Source: JAHFOW01 sp046350595 (lineage in GTDB: Bacteria; Planctomycetota; Brocadiia; Brocadiales; Brocadiaceae). From it: DNA of 64,000 nt. Both the position numbers and the translations under genes were made by a program. This document shows, piece by piece, positions 34,801-43,398 of the stretch. The notes below the pieces were generated by a model. That model saw only the letters and a program-made list of their open reading frames with translations, ran no database searches and was not told where the DNA came from. The stretch is from positions 1-64,000 of the forward strand of contig JAXMAC010000001.1 of assembly GCA_046350595.1 (NCBI GenBank), read 5' to 3'. How positions within the stretch are numbered: the stretch's first letter is position 1; each line of letters opens with the position of its first letter.

Positions 34801-35982
34801 TTTTGCACTTTTAATGGTATCAGCCAGCCCTAATTCTCTCAATCTTCGAATAATAAATGGTTGAAAAAGTTCCAATGCAATCTTTTTTGGTAAACCGCAC
34901 TGATGCAACTTTAATTCGGGCCCTACCACGATAACAGAACGCGCTGAATAATCAACCCTCTTCCCAAGTAAATTTTCCCTGAACCTCCCCTGCTTACCTT
35001 TAATCATGTCTGTCAATGATTTTAAAGGACGATTATTGCTCCCCAATACAGGTCGCTTACCCCGTGTATTATCAAACAACGCATCTACCGCCTGCTGGAG
35101 CATTCTCTTCTCGTTTCTGATAATCACTTCCGGCGCATTTAAATCGATTAATTTTTTTAAACGGTTATTTCTGTTAATAATTCTTCTATAAAGATCATTA
35201 AGATCTGATGTAGCGAAATTTCCACTCTCCAATAATACCAAAGGCCTCAAATCTGGTGGAATAACAGGTATAACGCTCAGCACCATCCAGTCTGGTCTAT
35301 TCCCAGAGTCTCTGAAAGCCTCGACAATCTCTAATCGTTTAATTATTTCCTTTGTGCGCTGTTTTGACTTAGTCTGTCCAAGCTCCTCTCTCAACTCCTT
35401 TGACAAATTCGAAAGGTCGAAATTCTGCAAAAGAATGCGAATAGCCTCAGCGCCCATCCCCGCCTTGAAAGACTGTTCTCCATATTTATCCTTATTCGCT
35501 TTGTATTCATCTTCACCTAATATCTGATACTCTTTAAGCGGTGTGCTTCCCGGATCAATCACAACATAATCCTGAAAGTAAATAATCCGCTCTAACGATG
35601 TTGTCTTCATTCCTAAAAGCGTGCCCAATCGAGAAGGCATAGCTTTAAAAAACCAGATATGGACGACAGGAGCTGCCAGATTAATATGCCCCATTCGCTT
35701 CCTTCTTACGCGCGAATGGGTAATTTTTACGCCACAGCGGTCGCAAATTATACCCTTATGTTTTATGCCTTTATACTTGCCACAAAAACACTCCCAGTTT
35801 CTTTCTGGACCAAAGATACGTTCACAGAATAAACCATCCTTTTCCGCCCTGTAAGTACGATAATTTATGGTCTCTGGTTTCTTAACTTCTCCATAAGACC
35901 AGCTTCTTATTTCGTCAGGCGAAGCCAGAGATATTTTCACCGAACTATATTCATTAATCTTATCGTACAATAAATCTGCCAT
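31870..35982 (-). CDS. rpoC: RNA polymerase beta' subunit
   Basis: A 1370-residue catalytic subunit. The N-terminal zinc site CFCGKYKGIKHKGIICDRCG, the catalytic NADFDGDQMAVHLPLS with its three aspartates, and the second zinc region with TCEMSLGLCVKCYG are intact. No large lineage-specific insertion is obvious. It lies 12 bases after rpoB. Confidence 0.98.
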   Translation of the reverse strand: MADLLYDKINEYSSVKISLASPDEIRSWSYGEVKKPETINYRTYRAEKDGLFCERIFGPERNWECFCGKYKGIKHKGIICDRCGVKITHSRVRRKRMGHINLAAPVVHIWFFKAMPSRLGTLLGMKTTSLERIIYFQDYVVIDPGSTPLKEYQILGEDEYKANKDKYGEQSFKAGMGAEAIRILLQNFDLSNLSKELREELGQTKSKQRTKEIIKRLEIVEAFRDSGNRPDWMVLSVIPVIPPDLRPLVLLESGNFATSDLNDLYRRIINRNNRLKKLIDLNAPEVIIRNEKRMLQQAVDALFDNTRGKRPVLGSNNRPLKSLTDMIKGKQGRFRENLLGKRVDYSARSVIVVGPELKLHQCGLPKKIALELFQPFIIRRLRELGLADTIKSAKKMLGRKDREVWDILEEVVKRHPVLLNRAPTLHRMGIQAFEPILVEGNAIKLHPLVCRGFNADFDGDQMAVHLPLSIEAQSEAVTLMLSTNNIFSPASGEPIITPTQDIVLGCAYLTTSVQEESEGELMKFNGSDEVLFALAVKKVRLHTKILVRLSQSKIIKDRFGSEEPKSGLCKTTVGRVVFNNILPQGMPFYNYALDLKGISRIIQDCYKLLGRAETIVLLDDIKETGFKECTKAGLSFAITDVKMPTKKREIIDKTQKEIERIQNLYRKGVITEGERYNQIIDAWTSASERVAEEMISELRTDTRDGKPYLNPVYLMSASGARGSSQQLRQLAGMRGLMAKPSGKIIETPIKANFREGLGVLEYFSSTHGARKGLADTALKTADSGYLTRKLADVAQNVVITAQDCGTTNGITKSVIYRGEKVEVPLSKVINGRVARNNIVDLIKDEVIVKENELITEEKAKRIEALGYEKIKVRSPLTCEMSLGLCVKCYGMDLSRGDFVEEGMAVGIIAAQSIGEPGTQLTMKTFHIGGTATRSVEESEIKAKRAGIVKYNNLNVVKNPEGKNVAINANGEILLVDSKGRQIDKHTLVLGAEVLVKENDSVIAHQVLTRWDPHMIPILSEMSGKVRFEDIVLGKTMRQESDASSGIKRKVIMEHKGDLHPQIIIEDETGKILGLYSIPEKAHIEVEEGETVIAGTLLAKTPREISRTEDITGGLPRVAEIFESRKPKDPAVMSEIDGLVEVGEKRRGKRTIIVKSETGMEIEHLVPRGKHLKVHRGDRIRAGSPLVEGPLILQDILRISGEEELQTYMLKEVQNVYRSQNVPIDDKHIEIIIGQMLRKVKVDDVGDTIFLPGQIVDKFRFKGENKKIIEKGGKPATAKPLLLGITKASLQSDSFISAASFQETTKVLTRAALEGKIDELVGLKENVILGHLVPAGTGYKAYCTLTSVPLEQKELKMNEKDKEKELVTSTQ

Positions 35983-35994
35983 TTTGAGACCTCG

Positions 35995-38900
35995 TTATTT
36001 CTCTTTTAATGCTTCTAATTTTTTCTTTTCTAATTTCAAACTAAGACCAAGTCCGGCAATTTCATTTGCAAGAACTTCAAACGATGCGGGAGTTCCAGCC
36101 TCGAGTGTATTTTCGCCCTTAACCATAGATTCGTAGATCTTCGTCCTACCTTCCACATCATCACTCTTTACCGTAAGCAACTCTTGTAAATTATGAGCAG
36201 CTCCGTACGCCTCAAGCGCCCACACTTCCATTTCACCAAAGCGCTGCCCACCAAATCTAGCCTTACCACCCAACGGTTGCTGTGTAATTAAAGAATACGG
36301 TCCCGTTGCCCTTGCATGTACTTTTTCATCTACCAAGTGGTGAAGTTTCAGCATATACATATAGCCTACGGTAACCTTTTGCTCTAAAGGTTCCCCGGTA
36401 CGACCATCGTATAATAAGGATTTACCGTCCTCAGGCAGACCAGCTTCTTTTAGTGTCGCCCGAATCTCAGTTTCACTAGCACCTTCGAAGATAGGTGTTA
36501 TCGCACGAAAACCCAGTTTTTTTGCTGCAAAACCCAAATGCGTTTCCAGTATCTGCCCTACATTCATACGCGAAGGAACACCTAATGGATTTAAAAGCAT
36601 TTCGACCCTTGTTCCATCCGCCAAAAAAGGCATGTCTTCTTCAGGAAGAATCTTTGAAATAACACCTTTATTCCCGTGTCTACCTGCCATTTTATCACCA
36701 ACCGACAGTTTTCTCTTGGTTGCTATCGATATTTTTGCGAGCTCTAAAACCCCTGTTGGCAACTCATCACCTCGTTTTAGATGGTTTATCTTTCTATCGC
36801 GCTCGTCCTTTAATTGTTCTATTTTTTCACTATACTCCCCACTAATTTCTAACGCCTTTTCTTTTTTCTTTTTATTTTTAAAGTCCACATTTTCTATATC
36901 AAAGCGCTCTTCCATGGCTAACACAGACTTAATAGGCATTCCCTTTTCTATCTCATAAACCTGTCCTGTTTGTATGTCAACAAGCGGTTCATTGATTTCT
37001 TCACCAAGCGCTTTCAACATTTTATTAAATTCTTTTACGATTGCTTCATCAAACTTTAATTCTATTTCATTAATTTCCTGTAAAATCTTCTGTCTCTTTT
37101 CATCTGAAAGATAAGATTTTCTCGAAAACACTTGTGCATTTATAATTATACCTTCCATTCCAGAAGATACTTCTAATGATTCATTCTTCACGTCCTCACC
37201 AGCACGACCAAAGATCGCATGGAGTAATTTTTCTTCAGGTGATAATTCACTTCTGCTCTTTGGTGCTATTTTACCAACCAAAATATCTCCTGGCTTTACC
37301 TTTGTCCCTACCCTTATTATTCCATTTTCATCAAGGTTCCTGAGCGCTTTTTCTGAGACATTTGGTATATCGCGGGTAAACTCTTCTCTTCCTAATTTAG
37401 TCTCCCTGATTTCAACCTCAAATTCATCTCTATGTATGGAAGTAAAACGGTCATCTTTTAACAACGCTTCGCTGATTACCATAGCATCTTCGAAATTATA
37501 TCCATCCCACGTCATAAAAGCGACGAGCACATTTTTCCCCAGGCTTAACTCACCTTTGTATGTTGCAGCCCCATCCGCAATCACATCGCCTTTTTTTACT
37601 TTCTGACCTTCTACCACTATCGGCTTCTGATTGAGGCACGTTCCTTCATTGAGACCTACAAATTTTCTGAGCATATATACATCCCGGCCGTCAACAACTA
37701 TTTCATCTGCTGTTATTTTCGTAACCGATCCAGAATTTTCAGCGAGAACACACATACTAGAATTCTGAGACACCACCTTTTCCATTCCAGTTCCAACTAT
37801 TGGTGGCTCTGTCCGTATGAGCGGCACCGCTTGTCTTTGCATGTTTGAACCCATCAACGCCCTATTAGCATCGCTGTGTTCAAGAAAAGGTATCAAGCTG
37901 GCGGAAACACCCACCATTTGTTTTGGCGATACATCCATGTAATCAACGTCTTTTGAGCTGACACTATGAAAATCACCGTTATATCTGCACAACACGCCTT
38001 CCTTATCGGCTTTTTCTTTGTGTTTGATTAAAACATCAGCAGGAGCAATTAGTTTATTTTCCTCTTCATCTGCTCGAAGATATCCTATTTTGTTTGTAAT
38101 ACTTCCATTTTCCAGAAGTCTATACGGAGTAATCAAAAATCCATATTCATCAATTGAGGCATAAATACTTAATGAAGCAATCAGACCAATATTGGTACCT
38201 TCCGGCGTTTCAATTGGGCATACCCTGCCATAATGGGATACATGTACGTCTCTAACCTCAAACCCCGCACGTTTTCTATTTAAACCACCTGGACCCAATG
38301 CACTCAACCTTCTTTCATGGGTCAATTGAGCAAGAGGATTCGTCTGATCCAAAACTTGCGATAATTCACTCCGGCTGAAAAAATAGTCTATGGCAGAGAA
38401 TATTGTTTTTGAGTTAACCAGAGATCTCGGCGTTAGCTGATCCGAATCTTTCAGGCTTAACCTTTCCTGTACCGTCCTTCTTAACTTGAGAAATCCCTTG
38501 CGCAGCTCTTCACCAGCCAGTTCATCTATGGTTCTTAATCTTCGATTACCCAAATTATCAATATCGTCTATCGATACGCTCGGATCTTCCCTTCGTAGCT
38601 TCATTATGTAGCGTATCGCTTCCACATAATCTTCCTTTTGCAAAGTCATTTCGGACTCATTGATATTGTGCCCTAATTTTCTATTTAACCTGAACCTTCC
38701 CACAGATCCTAACCTGTACCTCTTTGCATCGAAGAATTTATCATAAAATAACTGTTTTGCCTTTTCTACCTGCTGCGGGTTTCCAGGCCGGAATCTTACG
38801 TAGATTTTTAATAAGGCATCTTCATGTGATTTCGTAAAGTCAGACTCTAAAGAATTCAACATTAGCGGGTCTTCCATCTTTTTAATAACTTCGACCTTCT

Positions 38901-39690
38901 TGATCTCCAAATCCGCAATCGCCTTCACTGTTGTATCGGATATCTGCCGTCCTGCTTCTAAGATAATTTCTCCAGTTTGCGGATTAACGATTTTATCAAC
39001 CGAGTACTTGCCGCGCAACTTAGCAACAGAAGCGTAATCTGCAATCTTAATCGTTTCTGTTTCATAAAAAAGTCTTATTATATCTTCATCGTTTGAATAC
39101 TCACTTGACAACGCCCGCAAAAAACATGTGGCAGGCAGTTTCCCGCTCTGGTCGATTCTTACCGTAAGTATATCCTTTTTACCAACCTCTAGCTCAATCC
39201 AACTACCTCTTTCGGGTATTATCCTGCACGAATGCAATCTTTTTTCAGCATGGAAATCTTCAATAAAATCAATGCCAGGCGATCGGTGCAATTGCATTAC
39301 AATTACCCTTTCCGTTCCATTTATAATAAACTCACCACCACCTACCATTACCGGTATTTCACCCATATAAACTTCTTCCTCAATGGGCTCTGACTTATTT
39401 AATCGCAACCAGACACGAAACGGACGGCCGTACGTTAAGCGTAGTTGCCTACATTCATCCTGGGTATACCGCGGCTTTCCAAGCTCATACTTTATGTAGT
39501 CCAGCGACAAAGTACCATCGTAATTAGTGATAGGAAAAATTTCCCTTAAAATCGCTTCGATTCCAAAGTTTTTCCTTCGCGATGCGGCTATGTCTGCCTG
39601 TATAAAATTGCTATACGCCTTTGTCTGAATTTGCACAAGGTTTTGAATTTCAACAATATCACCAACCTTGCCGTAATTTCGGATTTCCAT
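35995..39690 (-). CDS. rpoB: RNA polymerase beta subunit
   Basis: A 1231-residue catalytic subunit. The rifampicin pocket region (LSQVLDQTNPLAQLTHERRL followed by SALGPGGLNRKRAGFEVRDV) has the usual sensitive-type residues. GDKMAGRHGNKGVISKILPE and the C-terminal GGKARFGGQRFGEMEVWALE are complete. It follows rplL by 44 bases. Confidence 0.98.
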   Translation of the reverse strand: MEIRNYGKVGDIVEIQNLVQIQTKAYSNFIQADIAASRRKNFGIEAILREIFPITNYDGTLSLDYIKYELGKPRYTQDECRQLRLTYGRPFRVWLRLNKSEPIEEEVYMGEIPVMVGGGEFIINGTERVIVMQLHRSPGIDFIEDFHAEKRLHSCRIIPERGSWIELEVGKKDILTVRIDQSGKLPATCFLRALSSEYSNDEDIIRLFYETETIKIADYASVAKLRGKYSVDKIVNPQTGEIILEAGRQISDTTVKAIADLEIKKVEVIKKMEDPLMLNSLESDFTKSHEDALLKIYVRFRPGNPQQVEKAKQLFYDKFFDAKRYRLGSVGRFRLNRKLGHNINESEMTLQKEDYVEAIRYIMKLRREDPSVSIDDIDNLGNRRLRTIDELAGEELRKGFLKLRRTVQERLSLKDSDQLTPRSLVNSKTIFSAIDYFFSRSELSQVLDQTNPLAQLTHERRLSALGPGGLNRKRAGFEVRDVHVSHYGRVCPIETPEGTNIGLIASLSIYASIDEYGFLITPYRLLENGSITNKIGYLRADEEENKLIAPADVLIKHKEKADKEGVLCRYNGDFHSVSSKDVDYMDVSPKQMVGVSASLIPFLEHSDANRALMGSNMQRQAVPLIRTEPPIVGTGMEKVVSQNSSMCVLAENSGSVTKITADEIVVDGRDVYMLRKFVGLNEGTCLNQKPIVVEGQKVKKGDVIADGAATYKGELSLGKNVLVAFMTWDGYNFEDAMVISEALLKDDRFTSIHRDEFEVEIRETKLGREEFTRDIPNVSEKALRNLDENGIIRVGTKVKPGDILVGKIAPKSRSELSPEEKLLHAIFGRAGEDVKNESLEVSSGMEGIIINAQVFSRKSYLSDEKRQKILQEINEIELKFDEAIVKEFNKMLKALGEEINEPLVDIQTGQVYEIEKGMPIKSVLAMEERFDIENVDFKNKKKKEKALEISGEYSEKIEQLKDERDRKINHLKRGDELPTGVLELAKISIATKRKLSVGDKMAGRHGNKGVISKILPEEDMPFLADGTRVEMLLNPLGVPSRMNVGQILETHLGFAAKKLGFRAITPIFEGASETEIRATLKEAGLPEDGKSLLYDGRTGEPLEQKVTVGYMYMLKLHHLVDEKVHARATGPYSLITQQPLGGKARFGGQRFGEMEVWALEAYGAAHNLQELLTVKSDDVEGRTKIYESMVKGENTLEAGTPASFEVLANEIAGLGLSLKLEKKKLEALKEK

Positions 39691-39734
39691 AATTATCCCG
39701 CTAAAAGTTAGAGGAAATACTCACTCAGTTAATT

Positions 39735-40151
39735 CTATTTGATCTCAACCTTACCACCAGCAGCTTCAAGGGCTTTTTTAATCTTCTCTGCATCTTCTTT
39801 TGTCACACCCTCTTTCACCGTTTTTGGAGCGCCCTCAACCAGATCTTTCGCTTCCTTCAAACCCAGATTGGTCTCAGCCCTAACCGCCTTAATAACTTGT
39901 ATCTTGTTTGCGCCCCCATCTTTTAATATCACATCAAAAGATGTCTTTTCTTCAGCAGCTTGTGCCTTACCTTCTGCCGCAACTGCGGCAGGTGCCGCAG
40001 CAACCGCTGCTGCAGCCGAAACGCCAAACTTTTGCTCAAAAGCCTTAACGAGCTGCGCCGCTTCTAAAAGAGTCATCCCCGCCACCATATCAAGAACCTG
40101 CGCAATCTTACCAGAAGGCTCTACTGATTTCACTTCACTTGTTTGAGTCAT
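39735..40151 (-). CDS. rplL: 50S ribosomal protein L7/L12
   Basis: A 138-residue stalk protein. An N-terminal dimerisation domain (VLDMVAGMTLLEAAQLVKAF), an alanine-rich hinge (residues about 48-70) and the C-terminal factor-binding domain (TSFDVILKDGGANKIQVIKA) are all present. It follows rplJ by 36 bases. Confidence 0.97.
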   Translation of the reverse strand: MTQTSEVKSVEPSGKIAQVLDMVAGMTLLEAAQLVKAFEQKFGVSAAAAVAAAPAAVAAEGKAQAAEEKTSFDVILKDGGANKIQVIKAVRAETNLGLKEAKDLVEGAPKTVKEGVTKEDAEKIKKALEAAGGKVEIK

Positions 40152-40187
40152 TTTAATCCTCCTACTTTTTCAGGAAATTCAAAAAAA

Positions 40188-40715
40188 TTATCCACCACTT
40201 TTTTCTTTTTGGTCTTTAACCGCCTGTAGCACAATAGCCATGCTTCGCAACACAGAATTAAATGCACTTACAACCCCTACTATTGGAGCGTTAATACTTG
40301 AAACAATTTGGGTACGCAATGTGGGCATATTGGGAAGTTTTGCCAGATTTTTGACATCATCAGGAGAAAGGAGCACCCCATCCACCACACCGCCGCGTAT
40401 AGAGAAAGCAAGGATTTTTTTAGAGCCTTCAATGACCTCCTTTGCCATAAGGGCTGGATCTCCTCCACCGGTTATAATAGCTGAAGGACCTTTTAAAAGA
40501 TTTTCAACCCCGGCAACCCCTATCTCTTTGAAAGCGATAGATGCAAGGGAGTTCTTAACTATCTCAACACCAACTTTTTTTTTCGACAAATCCCTTCTCA
40601 GTTGACCGAATTCCAACGCGTTTATTCCATGATAGCCAACAACTAAAAGGCTACTCACGTTTCTATATTTTCCAGCCATCTCTTTAACTACAAGTTGTTT
40701 TATTTCATTTGCCAT
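40188..40715 (-). CDS. rplJ: 50S ribosomal protein L10
   Basis: A 175-residue stalk base that anchors L7/L12 dimers. The N-terminal RNA-binding domain has LLVVGYHGINALEFGQLRRD and VEIVKNSLASIAFKEIG. The C-terminal helix carries the L12-binding segment. In E. coli it represses its operon with L12; the rplA-rplJ gap here is only 30 bases, so no long leader is present. Confidence 0.96.
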   Translation of the reverse strand: MANEIKQLVVKEMAGKYRNVSSLLVVGYHGINALEFGQLRRDLSKKKVGVEIVKNSLASIAFKEIGVAGVENLLKGPSAIITGGGDPALMAKEVIEGSKKILAFSIRGGVVDGVLLSPDDVKNLAKLPNMPTLRTQIVSSINAPIVGVVSAFNSVLRSMAIVLQAVKDQKEKSGG

Positions 40716-40745
40716 TGCCTTTTACTTCCCTTCGCAATTATTTTC

Positions 40746-41426
40746 CTAAATCTTCACCATGATCCCGGGACTCATTGTGGAAGATACAGAAACGTTCTGT
40801 ACAAATATCCCTTTTGCCGAGGGAGGACGGGAATTCGTTATGTGCTTAACAAAGGCATTTATATTGTCTTCAAGATCTGCCTCGGAAAACGATTTCCGTC
40901 CAACTATCGCATGTACATTCGCCCCAGCATCAGTTCTATACTCTATTTTGCCAGCCTTAAATTCTTTCACTGCTGTTTCAATATCATCTGTTACGGTTCC
41001 TGATTTGGGAGAAGGCATCTTACCCTGAGGACCTAACACCCTACCCAGTTTACCCACAAGCTTCATCATATCAGATGTGGCAATTGCAACATCAAAATCT
41101 ACCCAGCCACCTTCCACCTTTTTCACCAGTTCCTCCGCGCCAACTTCATCAGCACCTGCCCTTTTTGCCAACTCAGCCTTTTCACCAGCAGCGAAAACAA
41201 CTACCTTTAAACTTTTTCCAATACCCTTAGGCAAAGAAACAGAACCCCTAACAAGCTGATCTGATTGTTTTGGGTCTATGCCCAATTTCATTGCAACTTC
41301 AACGCTTTCATCAAATTTTGCAGGTTTAAAACTTTTCAGCAACCTTATTAACTCTTTCAGGTCATATTTTTTATCTGAATCTACCAACTTTCTTGATTCT
41401 AGATATCTTTTACTTCTTTTTGCCAT
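40746..41426 (-). CDS. rplA: 50S ribosomal protein L1
   Basis: A 226-residue stalk protein guiding deacylated tRNA out of the E site. KFDESVEVAMKLGIDPKQSD, GRVLGPQGKMPSPKSGTVTD and the C-terminal SVSSTMSPGIMVKI-type end are typical. Confidence 0.97.
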   Translation of the reverse strand: MAKRSKRYLESRKLVDSDKKYDLKELIRLLKSFKPAKFDESVEVAMKLGIDPKQSDQLVRGSVSLPKGIGKSLKVVVFAAGEKAELAKRAGADEVGAEELVKKVEGGWVDFDVAIATSDMMKLVGKLGRVLGPQGKMPSPKSGTVTDDIETAVKEFKAGKIEYRTDAGANVHAIVGRKSFSEADLEDNINAFVKHITNSRPPSAKGIFVQNVSVSSTMSPGIMVKI

Positions 41427-41473
41427 ATAAATACATTCCTTTCAATCAACCAGATCAAATGCCCCACCTGGTA

Positions 41474-41899
41474 TTAATCAACCACCTTAATTCCCATAGT
41501 ACGAGCAGTTCCTTCTATCATCTTCATAGCGGCATCTATACTATCAGCATTTAAATCCCCCAGTTTTTTATTCGCAATTTCGTTTAGTTGCTGCCTCGTT
41601 ATCTGCCCAACCTTCTGCCTGTTCGGCTCAGGAGAACCTTTTGCAATACCAGCCAGCTGCTTTATTAACACAGAGGCAGGCGGAGATTTTATAATAAACG
41701 TAAACGATTTATCTTTAAATACCGTTATCTCAACTGGCGTTAAAATCCCCTGCAATTCTTTTGTCTTATCATTAAACTGCTTGACAAACTGTCCTATATT
41801 TACCCCATGCTGACCTAAAGCTGGCCCTACGGGCGGTGCCGGCGTCGCCTGACCACCTGGACATTGTAATTTTATCTTTGTTAAAACTTCTTTAGCCAT
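41474..41899 (-). CDS. rplK: 50S ribosomal protein L11
   Basis: A 141-residue GTPase-centre protein. IKLQCPGGQATPAPPVGPAL, GQHGVNIGQFVKQFNDKT and FTFIIKSPPASVLIKQLAG are canonical. It lies 15 bases after nusG. Confidence 0.97.
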   Translation of the reverse strand: MAKEVLTKIKLQCPGGQATPAPPVGPALGQHGVNIGQFVKQFNDKTKELQGILTPVEITVFKDKSFTFIIKSPPASVLIKQLAGIAKGSPEPNRQKVGQITRQQLNEIANKKLGDLNADSIDAAMKMIEGTARTMGIKVVD

Positions 41900-41914
41900 T
41901 TTATGCTCCTATCA

Positions 41915-42463
41915 TCAAATCGCTTCTACCTGCCAATATTCCAATTCAACAGGTGTTGCCCTACCAAACACTGTGAGCATTACTTTTACTCGTCCACTGG
42001 TAGGGAGCACTTCTTCAACCACACCATCATAATTTTCAAAAGGTCCTTCCTTAATTCTAACTTTTTCTCCCTCATGAAATACAATCTTTGCGCGCGGTTT
42101 CTCTTCTTTATGTTCGACATCCGATAAAACCTTTTCTACCTCATAGCTAGACATTGGCACCGGCTTATCTTGACCACCAATAAAATCACCTGCACCAGGC
42201 GTTTCCCGAATCAAAAACAACACCTCATTTGGGATCTTACCATTCTCATCGACTTCGACCTCAGCCATAATATAGCCTGGGTATATCTTCCTATCCATTA
42301 CCTTTTTTTTACCACCCTTAATTTCAGATACTTTTTCACTCGGAACCAAAATATTTGAAATTAATCCTTCTAAACCCCTCGCTTTTGCGCGCTCAAACAA
42401 TCCATCGCGCACTTTATCCTCTCTATTGCTTTGCACACGTAAAACATACCATCTTTTAGGCAT
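41915..42463 (-). CDS. nusG: transcription termination/antitermination factor NusG
   Basis: A 182-residue elongation factor linking RNA polymerase to the ribosome or Rho. The NGN domain (WYVLRVQSNREDKVRDGLFE; KIYPGYIMAEVEVD) and the C-terminal KOW domain (GEKVRIKEGPFENYDGVVEE) are both complete. The 177-base gap to secE upstream is the longest inside this cluster and may hold a promoter. Confidence 0.97.
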   Translation of the reverse strand: MPKRWYVLRVQSNREDKVRDGLFERAKARGLEGLISNILVPSEKVSEIKGGKKKVMDRKIYPGYIMAEVEVDENGKIPNEVLFLIRETPGAGDFIGGQDKPVPMSSYEVEKVLSDVEHKEEKPRAKIVFHEGEKVRIKEGPFENYDGVVEEVLPTSGRVKVMLTVFGRATPVELEYWQVEAI

Positions 42464-42574
42464 TCGTTAATCTCACCAGAAAATTATGAAATACAGCCCT
42501 AAGCTCTTACATTAAATTTTAGCAATCACCCGGAAGGATCTAAAAGATTTGACAACGTTGATTACTCTGAAGAT

Positions 42575-42604
42575 TTTATAATAATAAAGCCATAGACCTA
42601 TCAA
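42575..42604 (-). promoter_or_regulatory. possible promoter before nusG
   Basis: On the minus strand TTGATA (42604-42599) and TATAAA (42580-42575) are separated by 18 bases, in the 177-base secE-nusG gap, about 110 bases before the nusG start. Good boxes but slightly long spacing. Confidence 0.4.
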
Positions 42605-42640
42605 AAGGCTTGCTATCCTTTTAACCGGATAAAGAATGAC

Positions 42641-43102
42641 CTAGAGCACTCCAATATACCTCATAATCAAAGTAACGGCTCTATCAACGCCAAAAGTGAA
42701 CAACCCAATAACTATTACCGACACAATCACAACTACCGTAGAACCAACAAGCTCATACTTTGTCGGCCAAGCCACCTTTTGAAGCTCACCTTGCGTATTG
42801 ATCAAGAATTCAACAGTTTTTCTACCACCACTATCAAACGATTTTATACCTGTCTCTAATCCCGCAACAAATATGCCTATAAAAAATCCCAACACAACAA
42901 AAAGCGCGAAAGCGCTAACCAAGCCCCACGATAACTCAATATCGACCAAAGGAACCTTAGCGTTGCCGCCGATATTTGGCAAGTCTATCAATCCGTTGTA
43001 CAACGAAATAGCCGCAAATAAAGCAAGCACGCCCAGAGCAACCCCTACAGTCACCCTACTGTACAGACCCTGTCCTTTTTTATAAATATCAAAAAATGAC
43101 AT
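42641..43102 (-). CDS. secE: Sec translocon subunit SecE, long form
   Basis: A 153-residue SecE. The core is C-terminal: LINTQGELQKVAWPTKYELV (about 100-119) is the conserved amphipathic helix, followed by the essential membrane segment. Two additional hydrophobic segments lie upstream (about 16-36 and 58-80), making three in total against one in many bacteria and three in E. coli. Large N-terminal extensions of this sort fit planctomycetes. It lies between tRNA-Trp and nusG, its usual place. Confidence 0.93.
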   Translation of the reverse strand: MSFFDIYKKGQGLYSRVTVGVALGVLALFAAISLYNGLIDLPNIGGNAKVPLVDIELSWGLVSAFALFVVLGFFIGIFVAGLETGIKSFDSGGRKTVEFLINTQGELQKVAWPTKYELVGSTVVVIVSVIVIGLFTFGVDRAVTLIMRYIGVL

Positions 43103-43123
43103 CCAAATATCTCTCTAAAAAAA

Positions 43124-43200
43124 TGGCAGGTCTGGAGGGACTCGAACCCCCAACAGCCGGATTTGGAGTCCGGTGCTCTACCAATTAGAGCTACAGACCT
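43124..43200 (-). tRNA. tRNA-Trp (CCA anticodon)
   Basis: A full cloverleaf reads on the minus strand. The acceptor stem AGGTCTG pairs with CAGACCT, the anticodon loop is CTCCAAA with anticodon CCA, the T arm has GGTTCGAGTCC, and the 3' CCA is encoded (43126-43124). It lies between rpmG and secE, a common bacterial arrangement. Confidence 0.97.
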
Positions 43201-43230
43201 TTATTATTTATTATATAAAACACACCAAAA

Positions 43231-43379
43231 CTACTTCTTATACTCTTTGTGATCCACATGTTTTCTACAAACTTACAAAACTTCTTTAGTGCTAACTTTT
43301 CCGTTTGCTGAGTTTTTTTTGGCGTTCTATAGTTTCTATTTGAACACTCTTTACAAACCAGCGTTATATATTCACGCAT
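43231..43379 (-). pseudogene. rpmG: 50S ribosomal protein L33, single-base frameshift
   Basis: Residues 1-37 are normal L33 (MREYITLVCKECSNRNYRTP at the start, then TEKLALKKFCKF). After codon 37 the frame is lost. Adding one T to the TTT opposite 43269-43271 restores CRKHVDHKEYKK and a stop at 43231, a perfect 49-residue L33. The shift removes the last zinc cysteine (C38). Because only one homopolymer base is missing, and the neighbouring tuf copy has five more such indels, a sequencing error is as likely as real damage. Otherwise the gene would need a backup copy elsewhere. Confidence 0.85.
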
Positions 43380-43398
43380 GAACGTATTCCCAAGTTAT

